Below are positions 45,447 to 50,796 of a DNA stretch of 50,796 nt, one piece after another. Both the position numbers and the translations under genes were made by a program. The stretch is from positions 1 through 50,796 of the forward strand of contig CANQVL010000014.1 in NCBI GenBank assembly GCA_947627285.1, written 5' to 3'. Source of the DNA: an uncultured Oscillospiraceae bacterium (GTDB taxonomy: Bacteria; Bacillota; Clostridia; Oscillospirales; Oscillospiraceae). Each line of letters begins with the position of its first letter. Position 1 is the stretch's first letter. Under the pieces are notes generated by a model. It saw nothing but the letters and a program-made list of their open reading frames with translations, searched no databases and was not told the origin of the DNA.

Positions 45447-45488
45447 ATTTTGTAGACATGCACAAAATCAAAGCACCCGGCATATAAT
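45447..45488 (+). promoter_or_regulatory. palindrome and CATATAAT box before the small membrane peptide gene
   Basis: ATTTTGT at 45447-45453 is an inverted repeat of ACAAAAT at 45462-45468. CATATAAT at 45481-45488 follows; it fits a sigma-A -10 and is also close to the sigma-E -10 pattern. No good -35 of either type is seen. Confidence 0.4.
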
Positions 45489-45517
45489 GAAATGACGAAA
45501 ATTCAGGGGGCGGGATC

Positions 45518-45667
45518 ATGAGGAAGCGGAACAGGACGATAGGCGGGATAATCGCCTGCTGCGGGGTTATGGTGGTGCTGTCGCTGGTGCTCCCCACGTC
45601 CTTTTGGTGGTTCGTACTGGGCGTATTCCTCATATGTATAGGCATATCCGTCATGCGCCGGTGCTAA
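45518..45667 (+). CDS. 49-residue membrane peptide
   Basis: A small gene with AGGGGGCGGG close before the ATG. The product has a basic start (MRKRNR), two hydrophobic segments at about residues 8-25 and 29-46 separated by a short turn with Pro and Trp, and a basic end (RRC). It contains four cysteines. I do not recognise the family. Its position between the rsgA terminator and a sporulation-type gene, and the shared CATATAAT box upstream of both, make a sporulation role possible. The ribosome site and clean topology support it being real. Confidence 0.7.
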   Translation: MRKRNRTIGGIIACCGVMVVLSLVLPTSFWWFVLGVFLICIGISVMRRC

Positions 45668-45682
45668 ATCTGGGGACAGGCG

Positions 45683-45690
45683 CATATAAT
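45683..45690 (+). promoter_or_regulatory. second CATATAAT box, before the SipL-like gene
   Basis: CATATAAT occurs again 202 bases after the first copy and 55 bases before the GTG of the SipL-like gene. It resembles a sigma-E -10 box, but no convincing -35 is seen. Confidence 0.35.
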
Positions 45691-45744
45691 CCTCCGTAGG
45701 CCTGAGAGTGTACAAGGGCAAATTCTGGTTAGGGGAGATTTGAC

Positions 45745-47256
45745 GTGAATATAGACCTTAAAAGCGACAGACAGGGCATTGTGCGGCGCGTTTTCGCGAA
45801 GCGCTTTGCCAGGGAGGAGACCGCGGAGGTGATAGTGCCCGACGCCCTGCCGGACATACTGCGCATACTTGACACCCAGGGGTATGTGTGCCTGCGCGGG
45901 AAGGACTCGGAGGCGGGCAGGGTCACGGTGGCGGCGACGGCGGAGCTGACGGTGCTTTACGTGCCGGAATCGGGAAGGGGAATAAGGAGGCTCACCGCCT
46001 CGGTGCCCATGGAGCTTTCCGCCGAGGGGGAGGAGATAACAGCCGACGGGCTTTTGACGGCGTGCCTCACCCTTACGGGGGCGGACGCCAGGACGGTGAA
46101 CCCCAGGAAGATTGTTGTACGGGCGGAGGTCGCCTGCGAGGCGGAGGTCTACGTGCCCGAGACGGTGTGGTCAACCTCGCCCAGGGAGCAGGAGGGCGTG
46201 GCGTACAGCACCGAGAGCAGCACGCTGAGGCTGCCGGTTTCCGTGAGCGAGAAGGCGTTTGTCTTTACCGACGAGGCGGGGCTTCCGGACTCCGCGCCGG
46301 CGATCGGGGAGCTTTTGCGCGCCTCGGGCGTTTTGAGGATCGAGAGCGTCAAGGCGGTGGGGAGCCGCGCCGTCGTAAAGGGCAGCGCGGAGACGGAGGT
46401 GCTTTACGAGACAAAGGACGGGGACCTGCGCAGGGAGACGGTATCCTCGCCCTTCTCACAGATCGTGGAGACGGAGGCGGTGGGAGAAGCGGCGGAATTT
46501 ATTGTGATGCCGGAGCTTACTAATATGTACGTCTCCCGGGGTATGTCCGGCGACACGGGGGCGGAGACGCTGGCGCTGGAGATACACGCCGTGGTGCAGT
46601 GCGTATCCTACGCCGACATAACGGTGGAACGCGTCACCGACGCGTACAGCGTGAAAAATCCGATGAAGGCAAATACGGTCAGCACACGTACCGAGAGGCT
46701 TTTGGGGAGAGATTCGGTTTCCGATGTGTGCTCCGTCACGGTTCCCACCGGCGGCGCGGCGGGGGAGGTGCTGTCCGTATCCCTGCGCTTAAGTCCAGCA
46801 AGTGTGAGGAGGGGAAACGAGGGGCCGGAGTGCTTTGTGCCGATGAACGTCTCGGCGGTGTACTCTGACGGCTCCGGTGAGCTTCTTTCCGCGTCAAAAA
46901 GAGGGGAGTACCGCAGACCCATGACGGAGGACCCTTCGCGGATAGAGGTGAGGTTCGGCGAGCCGGAGGCGAGGGCGTCCGAGGGCGGGATAGACCTGCG
47001 GATCCCCGTGGAGCTTGGCTTTGTCAGATGCGAGGACGTGGAGCTCAAGCGGGTGGAGAGCCTGGAGCTGGACGAGGATACGGCGATTGACAAGTCGGAT
47101 ATGCCGTCGGTGACGCTGGTGAGGAGCGGCAAAACGAGCCTTTGGGAGCTTGCCAAGGCGCACCTGTCCACAATGGAGCTCATATTGGACGCCAGCGCCC
47201 TGGAGCCCGGAACGGAGATCCCGGAGGGGACGGTACTGCTGATACCGAGGGCGTAA
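45745..47256 (+). CDS. DUF3794 (SPOCS) and LysM-like protein, SipL-type
   Basis: A protein of 503 residues. The N-terminal third (AEVIVPDALPDILRILDTQGYVCLRGKD as its opening segment) and the middle repeat match SPOCS/DUF3794 domains found in spore coat and morphogenetic proteins. The last 40 or so residues (SLWELAKAHLSTMELILDAS) look like a degenerate LysM domain. That order is the one seen in SipL, the SpoIVA partner that builds the coat in Clostridium difficile. GGGGAG precedes GTG 45745. No signal peptide or membrane segment is visible, as expected for a mother-cell protein. Confidence 0.88.
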   Translation: MNIDLKSDRQGIVRRVFAKRFAREETAEVIVPDALPDILRILDTQGYVCLRGKDSEAGRVTVAATAELTVLYVPESGRGIRRLTASVPMELSAEGEEITADGLLTACLTLTGADARTVNPRKIVVRAEVACEAEVYVPETVWSTSPREQEGVAYSTESSTLRLPVSVSEKAFVFTDEAGLPDSAPAIGELLRASGVLRIESVKAVGSRAVVKGSAETEVLYETKDGDLRRETVSSPFSQIVETEAVGEAAEFIVMPELTNMYVSRGMSGDTGAETLALEIHAVVQCVSYADITVERVTDAYSVKNPMKANTVSTRTERLLGRDSVSDVCSVTVPTGGAAGEVLSVSLRLSPASVRRGNEGPECFVPMNVSAVYSDGSGELLSASKRGEYRRPMTEDPSRIEVRFGEPEARASEGGIDLRIPVELGFVRCEDVELKRVESLELDEDTAIDKSDMPSVTLVRSGKTSLWELAKAHLSTMELILDASALEPGTEIPEGTVLLIPRA

Positions 47257-47263
47257 AAACATG

Positions 47264-47300
47264 AAAAAATCCGTGAATTTTGGAAATTCACGGATTTTTT
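47264..47300. terminator. bidirectional terminator, 17-bp perfect palindrome
   Basis: AAAAAATCCGTGAATTT at 47264-47280 pairs perfectly with AAATTCACGGATTTTTT at 47284-47300 around TGG. It has an A run on one side and a T run on the other. Its core CCGTGAATT recurs in the palindrome at 48658-48693. Confidence 0.9.
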
Positions 47301-47304
47301 AGCC

Positions 47305-47335
47305 TGTCAAAAAAGGGCTACGCCCTTTTTTGACA
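47305..47335. repeat. 14-bp perfect palindrome
   Basis: TGTCAAAAAAGGGC at 47305-47318 pairs with GCCCTTTTTTGACA at 47322-47335 around TAC. It follows the terminator by four bases. It could be a second terminator or a dispersed palindromic element. Confidence 0.75.
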
Positions 47336-47367
47336 AAGGGAAACGTGCGGAAGACCTTTTCCGGGGG

Positions 47368-47398
47368 TTGTCAATTGCCTGTTTGTCAAAAATATAAT
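47368..47398 (+). promoter_or_regulatory. candidate promoter for the glycosyltransferase gene
   Basis: TTGTCA at 47368-47373 and a perfect TATAAT at 47393-47398 are 19 bases apart, longer than ideal. Transcription would start near 47405 and include the next palindrome in the leader. Confidence 0.4.
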
Positions 47399-47431
47399 TA
47401 CGCAAGAAAGTGCTGTACAAATCATCTTTCA

Positions 47432-47468
47432 TATGGTAAAATATCCGCTGTGCGGATATTTTACCATA
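47432..47468. repeat. 17-bp perfect palindrome in the glycosyltransferase leader
   Basis: TATGGTAAAATATCCGC at 47432-47448 pairs perfectly with GCGGATATTTTACCATA at 47452-47468 around TGT. It lies 17 bases before the glycosyltransferase ATG. There is no T run beyond the arm itself, so an attenuator, operator or dispersed repeat is possible. Confidence 0.8.
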
Positions 47469-47485
47469 CGAAAGGTTGTGGCGAT

Positions 47486-48587
47486 ATGAACATGGAGCAG
47501 GTTTCGGTTATTATACCGGTTTATAATGCCGAAAAATTTTTGAGGCGATGCCTGGATTCACTACGTAATCAAACCTATCGGAATATAGAGGTTTTAATGG
47601 TCGATGACGGTTCGACAGATCGAAGCCTGAAAATTTGCAAAGGCTTTGCGGCGAAGGACGGTCGTTTTAAGGTACTCCAAAAGCAAAACGGCGGCGCGAG
47701 CAGCGCGCGGAACCTGGGACTTACAAATTCTGGGGGGGGGGTACGTATTATTTGTAGACGCGGACGATTGGCTGCCTCTCGGTGCGGTCGAGACGCTTTG
47801 GAAAAAGAGGCAGGAAACGGACGCCGATTACGTGGGCGGGAATATTATGCAGATTTTCCTTCTCAAATCTGCCGAGCTTCATTTGTTTGATGAAGCCTCG
47901 TTTGTAAAAACAGATGTTCGGGCTTTTGATAAATTCTTTACATCAAATTTCCTCGCGTATGCGCCATGGGCTCATTTGTACAAAAATCAGATCATTCAAG
48001 CTGCCGGGCTGAAATTTAAAACAGATATCGTATTTGGTGAGGATACATTATTTAACTATCAATATTTGCAGCATTGCAGCCGTATTGCGACGACAGGTGA
48101 AGTGGTCTATTATTATAATCGTGTTAATTGGGGGTCCATCACAAAAAACTATTATCCGAGCAGAAACAAGGATACATTATTTTCGCTTAATGAACGAAGA
48201 AAGCTGTATTCAGGCGAACTGACAGAAGCTCAGTCATATAAAGAAGATGATCAGCTCCTGTTTACTTTTTCTGTCCTATGTCAGGATTATGCTTTTTTCC
48301 TCTCAAAGGATTCAGCGGTGGAAAAGCTTCGGGAAACTCACTTGATGTACCGCCCGCTTTTGGATGGCGTAGGGACCTATAACGGAGATATTGTCCAATC
48401 CCAGCCCATTAAGTCCTGGCTGGATTATCGGCGCTTTTTAGATGAATCCGACTACGAAGGGCTGTATGAATATTTTCGCGGTCAGCCTAATTTTCGCACG
48501 TTTGAGAGACGCTATCCCCTGGCAAAGAGCATTTTGACGCGCTTGCGAATATTCCAGCTGTTTCAATTGAGAATCGGATACAGATGA
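47486..48587 (+). pseudogene. family 2 glycosyltransferase, frame broken at a G10 tract
   Basis: The two halves together encode a GT-A fold enzyme of about 366 residues. The first half, from ATG 47486, has QVSVIIPVYNAEKFLRRCLDSL, VLMVDDGSTDRS and GGASSARNLGL. At 47732-47741 there is a run of ten G; removing one base continues into YVLFVDADDWLPL, with the metal-binding DxD-type motif in the expected place. As written, the first frame stops at 47890 and the rest is read from another frame to 48587. Base composition is clearly more AT-rich than the neighbours, suggesting transfer. It may be an off state of a phase-variable gene, a true pseudogene, or a homopolymer sequencing error. The donor sugar and acceptor are unknown. 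Confidence 0.85.
47732..47741. repeat. run of ten G inside the glycosyltransferase
   Basis: A homopolymer of ten G directly before the codons for YVLFVDADD. Nine G would keep the glycosyltransferase in frame. Such tracts mediate slipped-strand phase variation in other bacteria. Confidence 0.9.
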
Positions 48588-48657
48588 TTTTTCGGCTTGT
48601 CAAGATATTGCTGCGGGCGGCAGATACGCGCGACAAACGGAGAATACACGATTATGT

Positions 48658-48693
48658 AAAATCCCGTGAATTCCGGTGAATTCACGGGATTTT
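48658..48693. terminator. bidirectional terminator after the Asn/Gln-rich peptide gene and the glycosyltransferase
   Basis: AAAATCCCGTGAATTC at 48658-48673 pairs perfectly with GAATTCACGGGATTTT at 48678-48693 around CGGT. It lies between two convergent genes and can serve both. It shares its core with the palindrome at 47264-47300. Confidence 0.88.
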
Positions 48694-48729
48694 TCGGAAC
48701 TTTTCCTTTAAAAAAGAGTTTGCCTTTTT

Positions 48730-48837
48730 TTACTTTTGCTGGTTGTTCTGCTGATTGTTGTTCTGCTGCTGGTTCTGGTTGCTGCGGTTCTGCTGGTTGT
48801 TCTGCTGCTGGTTCTTCTGGTTGTTCTGGTTGCTCAT
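48730..48837 (-). CDS. 35-residue Asn/Gln-rich peptide, candidate forespore gene
   Basis: A very short gene on the minus strand. AGGAGGTG (48845-48852) lies seven bases before the ATG at 48837. Of 35 residues, 14 are Asn and 15 Gln; the others are Met, two Ser, two Lys and one Arg. There are no hydrophobic or acidic residues apart from the initiator Met. A terminator stem begins about 37 bases after the stop, and a sigma-G-like promoter lies upstream. Asn/Gln-rich small proteins include gamma-type acid-soluble spore proteins of Bacillus, but there is no alignable similarity that I can claim. A longer reading of this DNA in another frame begins at a poorly placed start and runs through the terminator. 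Confidence 0.78.
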   Translation of the reverse strand: MSNQNNQKNQQQNNQQNRSNQNQQQNNNQQNNQQK

Positions 48838-48862
48838 TGATTTTCACCTCCTGAGGTGACTA

Positions 48863-48892
48863 TATTATGGCACAAAAATATTCGGATTATAC
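48863..48892 (-). promoter_or_regulatory. sigma-G-like promoter for the Asn/Gln-rich peptide
   Basis: Read on the minus strand, GTATA (48888-48892) is followed after 18 bases by CATAATA (48863-48869). Both parts match the Bacillus sigma-G pattern GHATR-N18-CATNHTA exactly. The predicted start is about 20 bases before the ATG. Confidence 0.6.
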
Positions 48893-48893
48893 G

Positions 48894-48922
48894 TTGCAAA
48901 ATGAAAAACGGTATGATATACT
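48894..48922 (+). promoter_or_regulatory. sigma-A promoter for yebC
   Basis: TTGCAA at 48894-48899 and TATACT at 48917-48922 are separated by 17 bases. It lies back to back with the minus-strand promoter, with one base between the two -35 elements. Confidence 0.75.
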
Positions 48923-48956
48923 TATCATATCTGCGTATACGGAAGGAAGGTAGAAT

Positions 48957-49694
48957 ATGTCAGGACATTCCAAATGGCATAACATACAGAAGACCAAGGG
49001 CGCGGCAGACGCCAAGAGGGCTCAAGCCTTCACCAAGATCGCCCGCGAGATGATAGTCGCGGTGAAGGAGGGCGGCGGCAGCGCCGACCCCGCCAACAAC
49101 TCGCGTCTTGCCACGGTGGTCGCCAAGGCAAAGGCGGCGAATATGCCCAACGACAACATCAAGAGGACCCTGGAGAAGGCCGCCGGCAGCGCCGGAGGGG
49201 ACAACTTCGAGTCCGTCACCTATGAGGGCTACGGTCCCGAGGGCGTGGCGGTCATAGTTGATGCCATGACCGACAACCGCAACCGCACGGCATCCGAGGT
49301 CCGCCACCTCTTTGACAAGTACGGCGGGAACATGGGCGCCGCCGGGTGCGTGAGCTGGTCCTTTGAGAAAAAGGGCGTCATCGTCATTGACAACGAGGAC
49401 GAGGACTACGACGAGGACACCGTTATGATGGACGCGCTGGAGGCGGGCGCCGAGGATATGAGCGCCGAGGAGGAGACCTTTGAAGTCTACACCGACCCCG
49501 ACAGCTTCCCGGCGGTGCTGGAGGCGCTGGAGGGGAAGAAGTACAAATTCGTCTCCGCCCAGGTGGAGATGGTGCCCCAGAATTACGTCAAGCTCACCGA
49601 CGAGGAGAACATCAAAAAGTTTGAGAAGATGCTGGAGCTCATGGACGACAACGACGACATCCAAAACGTCTGGCACAACTGGGAGGACGCGTAA
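48957..49694 (+). CDS. yebC: YebC/PmpR family protein
   Basis: A protein of 245 residues with the family opening MSGHSKWHNIQKTKGAADAKRAQAF when read to residue 25, then NNSRLATVVAKAKAANMPNDNIKR and YEGYGPEGVAVIVDAMTDNRNRT. These proteins were described as transcription regulators and more recently as factors that help ribosomes through difficult sequences. The product is acidic in its middle part (EDEDYDEDT). GGAAGGAAGG lies before the ATG, and the gene has its own promoter and terminator. It marks the end of the core region before the mobile-element scar. Confidence 0.96.
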   Translation: MSGHSKWHNIQKTKGAADAKRAQAFTKIAREMIVAVKEGGGSADPANNSRLATVVAKAKAANMPNDNIKRTLEKAAGSAGGDNFESVTYEGYGPEGVAVIVDAMTDNRNRTASEVRHLFDKYGGNMGAAGCVSWSFEKKGVIVIDNEDEDYDEDTVMMDALEAGAEDMSAEEETFEVYTDPDSFPAVLEALEGKKYKFVSAQVEMVPQNYVKLTDEENIKKFEKMLELMDDNDDIQNVWHNWEDA

Positions 49695-49709
49695 ATAGGG
49701 GACAACACG

Positions 49710-49755
49710 GAACCTCCCGGCAAGGCTAAGGGTCTTGCCGGGAGGTTCATTTTTT
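49710..49755 (+). terminator. strong rho-independent terminator after yebC
   Basis: A 15-bp perfect stem, GAACCTCCCGGCAAG at 49710-49724 with CTTGCCGGGAGGTTC at 49734-49748, is followed by A and six T. It starts 15 bases after the yebC stop. Confidence 0.93.
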
Positions 49756-49799
49756 GCTCAGTTAGGTAATCGCCAGGCTGGGGCAGGTTTGCGGGAGCT

Positions 49800-50072
49800 T
49801 TATTTGCCAAAAAGATCCGAGTGCTTCCCTGTCCTGGCAAGCTGTAACTCGCTCCCGGAGACCCGGTACACCAAAAGCCAATCCGGGATTATGTGACATT
49901 CCTGATACCCCGACCAATCGCCTGTGAGGGCGTGATTCCGGTTTTTTGCCGGGAGTGCGGCCGGCACGCGCAACGTGTCAATGACGGATTGCAGGAGCTT
50001 CATGTCACAGCCGCGTTTGACGCACAGCTTGAAGTCCTTTTTGAACAGGGCTGAATATCTTACGTCCAGCAT
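49800..50072 (-). CDS. yafQ: YafQ/RelE-type toxin of a type II toxin-antitoxin system
   Basis: An mRNA endonuclease toxin of 90 residues. YafQ-type active-site positions are present: His in NHALTGDW, His-Asp-Trp in ECHIIPDW, and His and Phe in LARTGKHSDLF. The ATG at 50072 follows the antitoxin stop by two bases, with a GGGGGAT ribosome site inside the antitoxin end. All catalytic residues are kept, so the toxin looks functional. It cleaves mRNA at the ribosome in characterised relatives. Confidence 0.92.
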   Translation of the reverse strand: MLDVRYSALFKKDFKLCVKRGCDMKLLQSVIDTLRVPAALPAKNRNHALTGDWSGYQECHIIPDWLLVYRVSGSELQLARTGKHSDLFGK

Positions 50073-50074
50073 CG

Positions 50075-50284
50075 TCAATCCCCCATAAGCTCATCAAAGA
50101 GCCGGCTGGTGGAGCCGGTGAACAGCTGCCCGCCTCCGTTGTCAAGCTCCTCCATAGCGGCGACCGTATCAGCGTTGGGCGTTTCATCCGGGATCGCCGC
50201 GCCCTGAAGATAGGCGAGCACATAGAACATCTTGCTATCCGGGATCTGGTCGATAAGGCTTTTAGCCAATTCTTTATCGCTCAT
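50075..50284 (-). CDS. antitoxin of the YafQ-type pair (RelB/DinJ-like)
   Basis: A protein of 69 residues beginning MSDKELAKSLIDQIPDSKMFYVLAYLQGA. This opening resembles antitoxins that pair with YafQ/RelE toxins in Clostridia; the acidic middle and the C-terminal RLFDELMGD are the probable toxin-binding part. GAAGGAGG lies before the ATG at 50284, which overlaps the stop of the truncated ribbon-helix-helix gene. A classical ribbon-helix-helix at the N-terminus is not obvious, so DNA binding is uncertain. It should neutralise the toxin encoded immediately after it. Confidence 0.82.
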   Translation of the reverse strand: MSDKELAKSLIDQIPDSKMFYVLAYLQGAAIPDETPNADTVAAMEELDNGGGQLFTGSTSRLFDELMGD

Positions 50285-50412
50285 TCCTGTATACCTCCTT
50301 CGTCCCGCTCCATCGTTTCCACAATGGCACGGTTGATAAAGCCGTTGAGACTTTCCGCATGACACTCCTCGTGGGTCTTTAAAATGTAATTCTTGCCCTT
50401 TCTGTTGTACGG
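50281..50412 (-). pseudogene. 5'-truncated ribbon-helix-helix protein
   Basis: An open frame of 43 codons ends with HAESLNGFINRAIVETMERDEGG, which matches the second half of Arc-type ribbon-helix-helix proteins common in clostridial mobile elements. The frame has an in-frame stop upstream and no usable start codon before the conserved part. Its stop overlaps the antitoxin ATG as ATGA. The N-terminal strand and the start are missing, as if the promoter region had replaced them. Confidence 0.65.
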
Positions 50413-50416
50413 TTAT

Positions 50417-50445
50417 ATTATATCCCATGGGACTACTGCTGTCAA
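50417..50445 (-). promoter_or_regulatory. consensus sigma-A promoter for the toxin-antitoxin operon
   Basis: Read on the minus strand, TTGACA (50440-50445) and TATAAT (50417-50422) are both perfect and 17 bases apart. Transcription would start near 50410, inside the ribbon-helix-helix remnant. Confidence 0.85.
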
Positions 50446-50574
50446 TTTACAATTTATTTTATGTTTTCCATCGCGTTTCCGTTTTGCAAAAGAAGGGCAC
50501 GGTTATTTTATAACGACAAAAGAAGGATTGCCGAGGGGGCATCCAATAAAACAAGTTCAGATTGTTTTCGGAGT
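50446..50574. other. AT-rich spacer with no recognised gene
   Basis: Short open frames on the plus strand here and just downstream have no ribosome site and no family resemblance. I see no feature in this stretch beyond the promoter on its left and the hairpin on its right. Confidence 0.5.
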
Positions 50575-50598
50575 GCGGCATGATTTCGGTCATGCCGC
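50575..50598. other. hairpin over the recombinase stop codon
   Basis: GCGGCATGA at 50575-50583 pairs with TCATGCCGC at 50590-50598 around TTTCGG. It has no T run. It may be a weak terminator for the recombinase. Confidence 0.45.
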
Positions 50599-50796
50599 TG
50601 TTCCGTTTATGAGGTCGTTCAAAAGTGAGGCTGGGAGTATCCCGATGTAATTGTAGCTGATGTCCACGTCCTGCACCCGATGTCCGCTGGACTTGTCCGG
50701 CGCGTGGACGTAGACCGCCTTGACCAGATCGTTCAGGATCGCGGGCGTCAGCTCCGTCAGGCAGAGATATTTCTTCACCGTGCAGATGAAATGATC
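50590..50796 (-). CDS. C-terminal end of a serine recombinase (DUF4368 region), cut by the window edge
   Basis: The frame is open to the end of the window and encodes at least 68 residues. ELTPAILNDLVKAVYVHAPD and the following VDISYNYIGILPASLLNDL match the C-terminal DUF4368 segment of large serine recombinases from Tn916/Tn4451-like elements. The catalytic domain would lie beyond the window, so whether the gene is intact is unknown. A GTG at 50778 is not a believable start because the match continues upstream of it. With the toxin-antitoxin pair it marks the edge of an integrated element. Confidence 0.8.
   Translation of the reverse strand, partial: DHFICTVKKYLCLTELTPAILNDLVKAVYVHAPDKSSGHRVQDVDISYNYIGILPASLLNDLINGTAA

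Noticed and set aside
48733-48834. Repeated trinucleotide pattern that might suggest a CRISPR or tandem repeat
   Set aside because: The repetition comes from runs of AAC and CAG codons for Asn and Gln; there are no regular repeat-spacer units.
48563-48847. A 94-codon minus-strand frame rich in Glu, Pro and Gln
   Set aside because: It overlaps the Asn/Gln-rich peptide in another frame, its ATG touches the AGGAGGTG ribosome site, and it runs through the terminator stem. The 35-codon frame has the correct spacing.
50075-50428. A 117-codon version of the antitoxin starting at 50428
   Set aside because: Its start lies upstream of the predicted transcript start, inside the promoter spacer, and its first 48 codons run out of frame through the ribbon-helix-helix remnant. 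The ATG at 50284 has a strong ribosome site.
50393-50650. Plus-strand open frame of 85 codons near the right edge
   Set aside because: No ribosome site or recognised motif; it runs across the toxin-antitoxin promoter and opposite the recombinase end.

Overview
The window is about 50.8 kb of GC-rich chromosome (around 60% by eye) from a spore-forming, low-GC-type Gram-positive lineage with high GC content. The best fit is Clostridia, near Oscillospiraceae/Ruminococcaceae. This is inferred from gene content and order: a fused IspH-ribosomal S1 protein, GerW/YtfJ beside a DUF2953 (YtfI-like) protein, a DUF3794+LysM SipL-like protein, DUF1540, DUF5685 and DUF3343 proteins, RemA, CdaA-CdaR, and the run yicC-remA-gmk-rpoZ-priA-def-fmt-rsmB-rlmN-prpC-prkC-rsgA. 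No rRNA, tRNA, CRISPR array or complete insertion sequence was found.

Layout. Positions 135-3638 hold a two-gene radical SAM system (TIGR03960-type protein plus DUF2344) and pfkA. Positions 3690-8238 hold rplS behind its own promoter and leader, then lepB, rbgA, rnhB, yraN and thrC, closely packed. A small minus-strand DUF1540 gene and a phosphoesterase follow. Positions 9271-15896 are a protein quality-control block (tig, clpP, clpX, lon) ending in the ribosome GTPase engB. Positions 15893-20959 run from an M50 membrane protease through scpA-scpB, the YtfI/YtfJ pair and a D,D-carboxypeptidase to rluB. Positions 21007-26664 hold an RpiR regulator, an HI0933-type flavoprotein, cmk, plsC and ispH-rpsA. 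ispD-ispF, a DUF3343/cysteine desulfurase pair, cdaA-cdaR and DUF5685-DnaJ-membrane protein genes come next. Positions 33756-45313 are the conserved yicC to rsgA run. Most core genes are on the plus strand. Many neighbours overlap by ATGA or TTGA, which suggests translationally coupled operons.

The right end is different. After a 49-residue membrane peptide gene and the SipL-like gene, positions 47264-48693 hold an AT-richer family 2 glycosyltransferase. Its frame is broken at a run of ten G, and perfect palindromes flank it. On the minus strand at 48730-48837 is a gene of only 35 codons whose product is 29/35 Asn or Gln. It has a strong Shine-Dalgarno sequence, a downstream terminator and an upstream match to the forespore sigma-G promoter consensus. 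yebC follows divergently. Beyond the yebC terminator lies a mobile-element scar: a YafQ/RelB-type toxin-antitoxin pair, a 5'-truncated ribbon-helix-helix gene directly behind a consensus promoter, and the C-terminal end of a serine recombinase running off the window.

The points most worth following are the Asn/Gln-rich sigma-G candidate gene, the G10 tract in the glycosyltransferase, and an in-frame internal Shine-Dalgarno/ATG with a promoter-like element at the IspH/S1 junction. All functional calls come from reading the sequence and from family knowledge; no database search was run.
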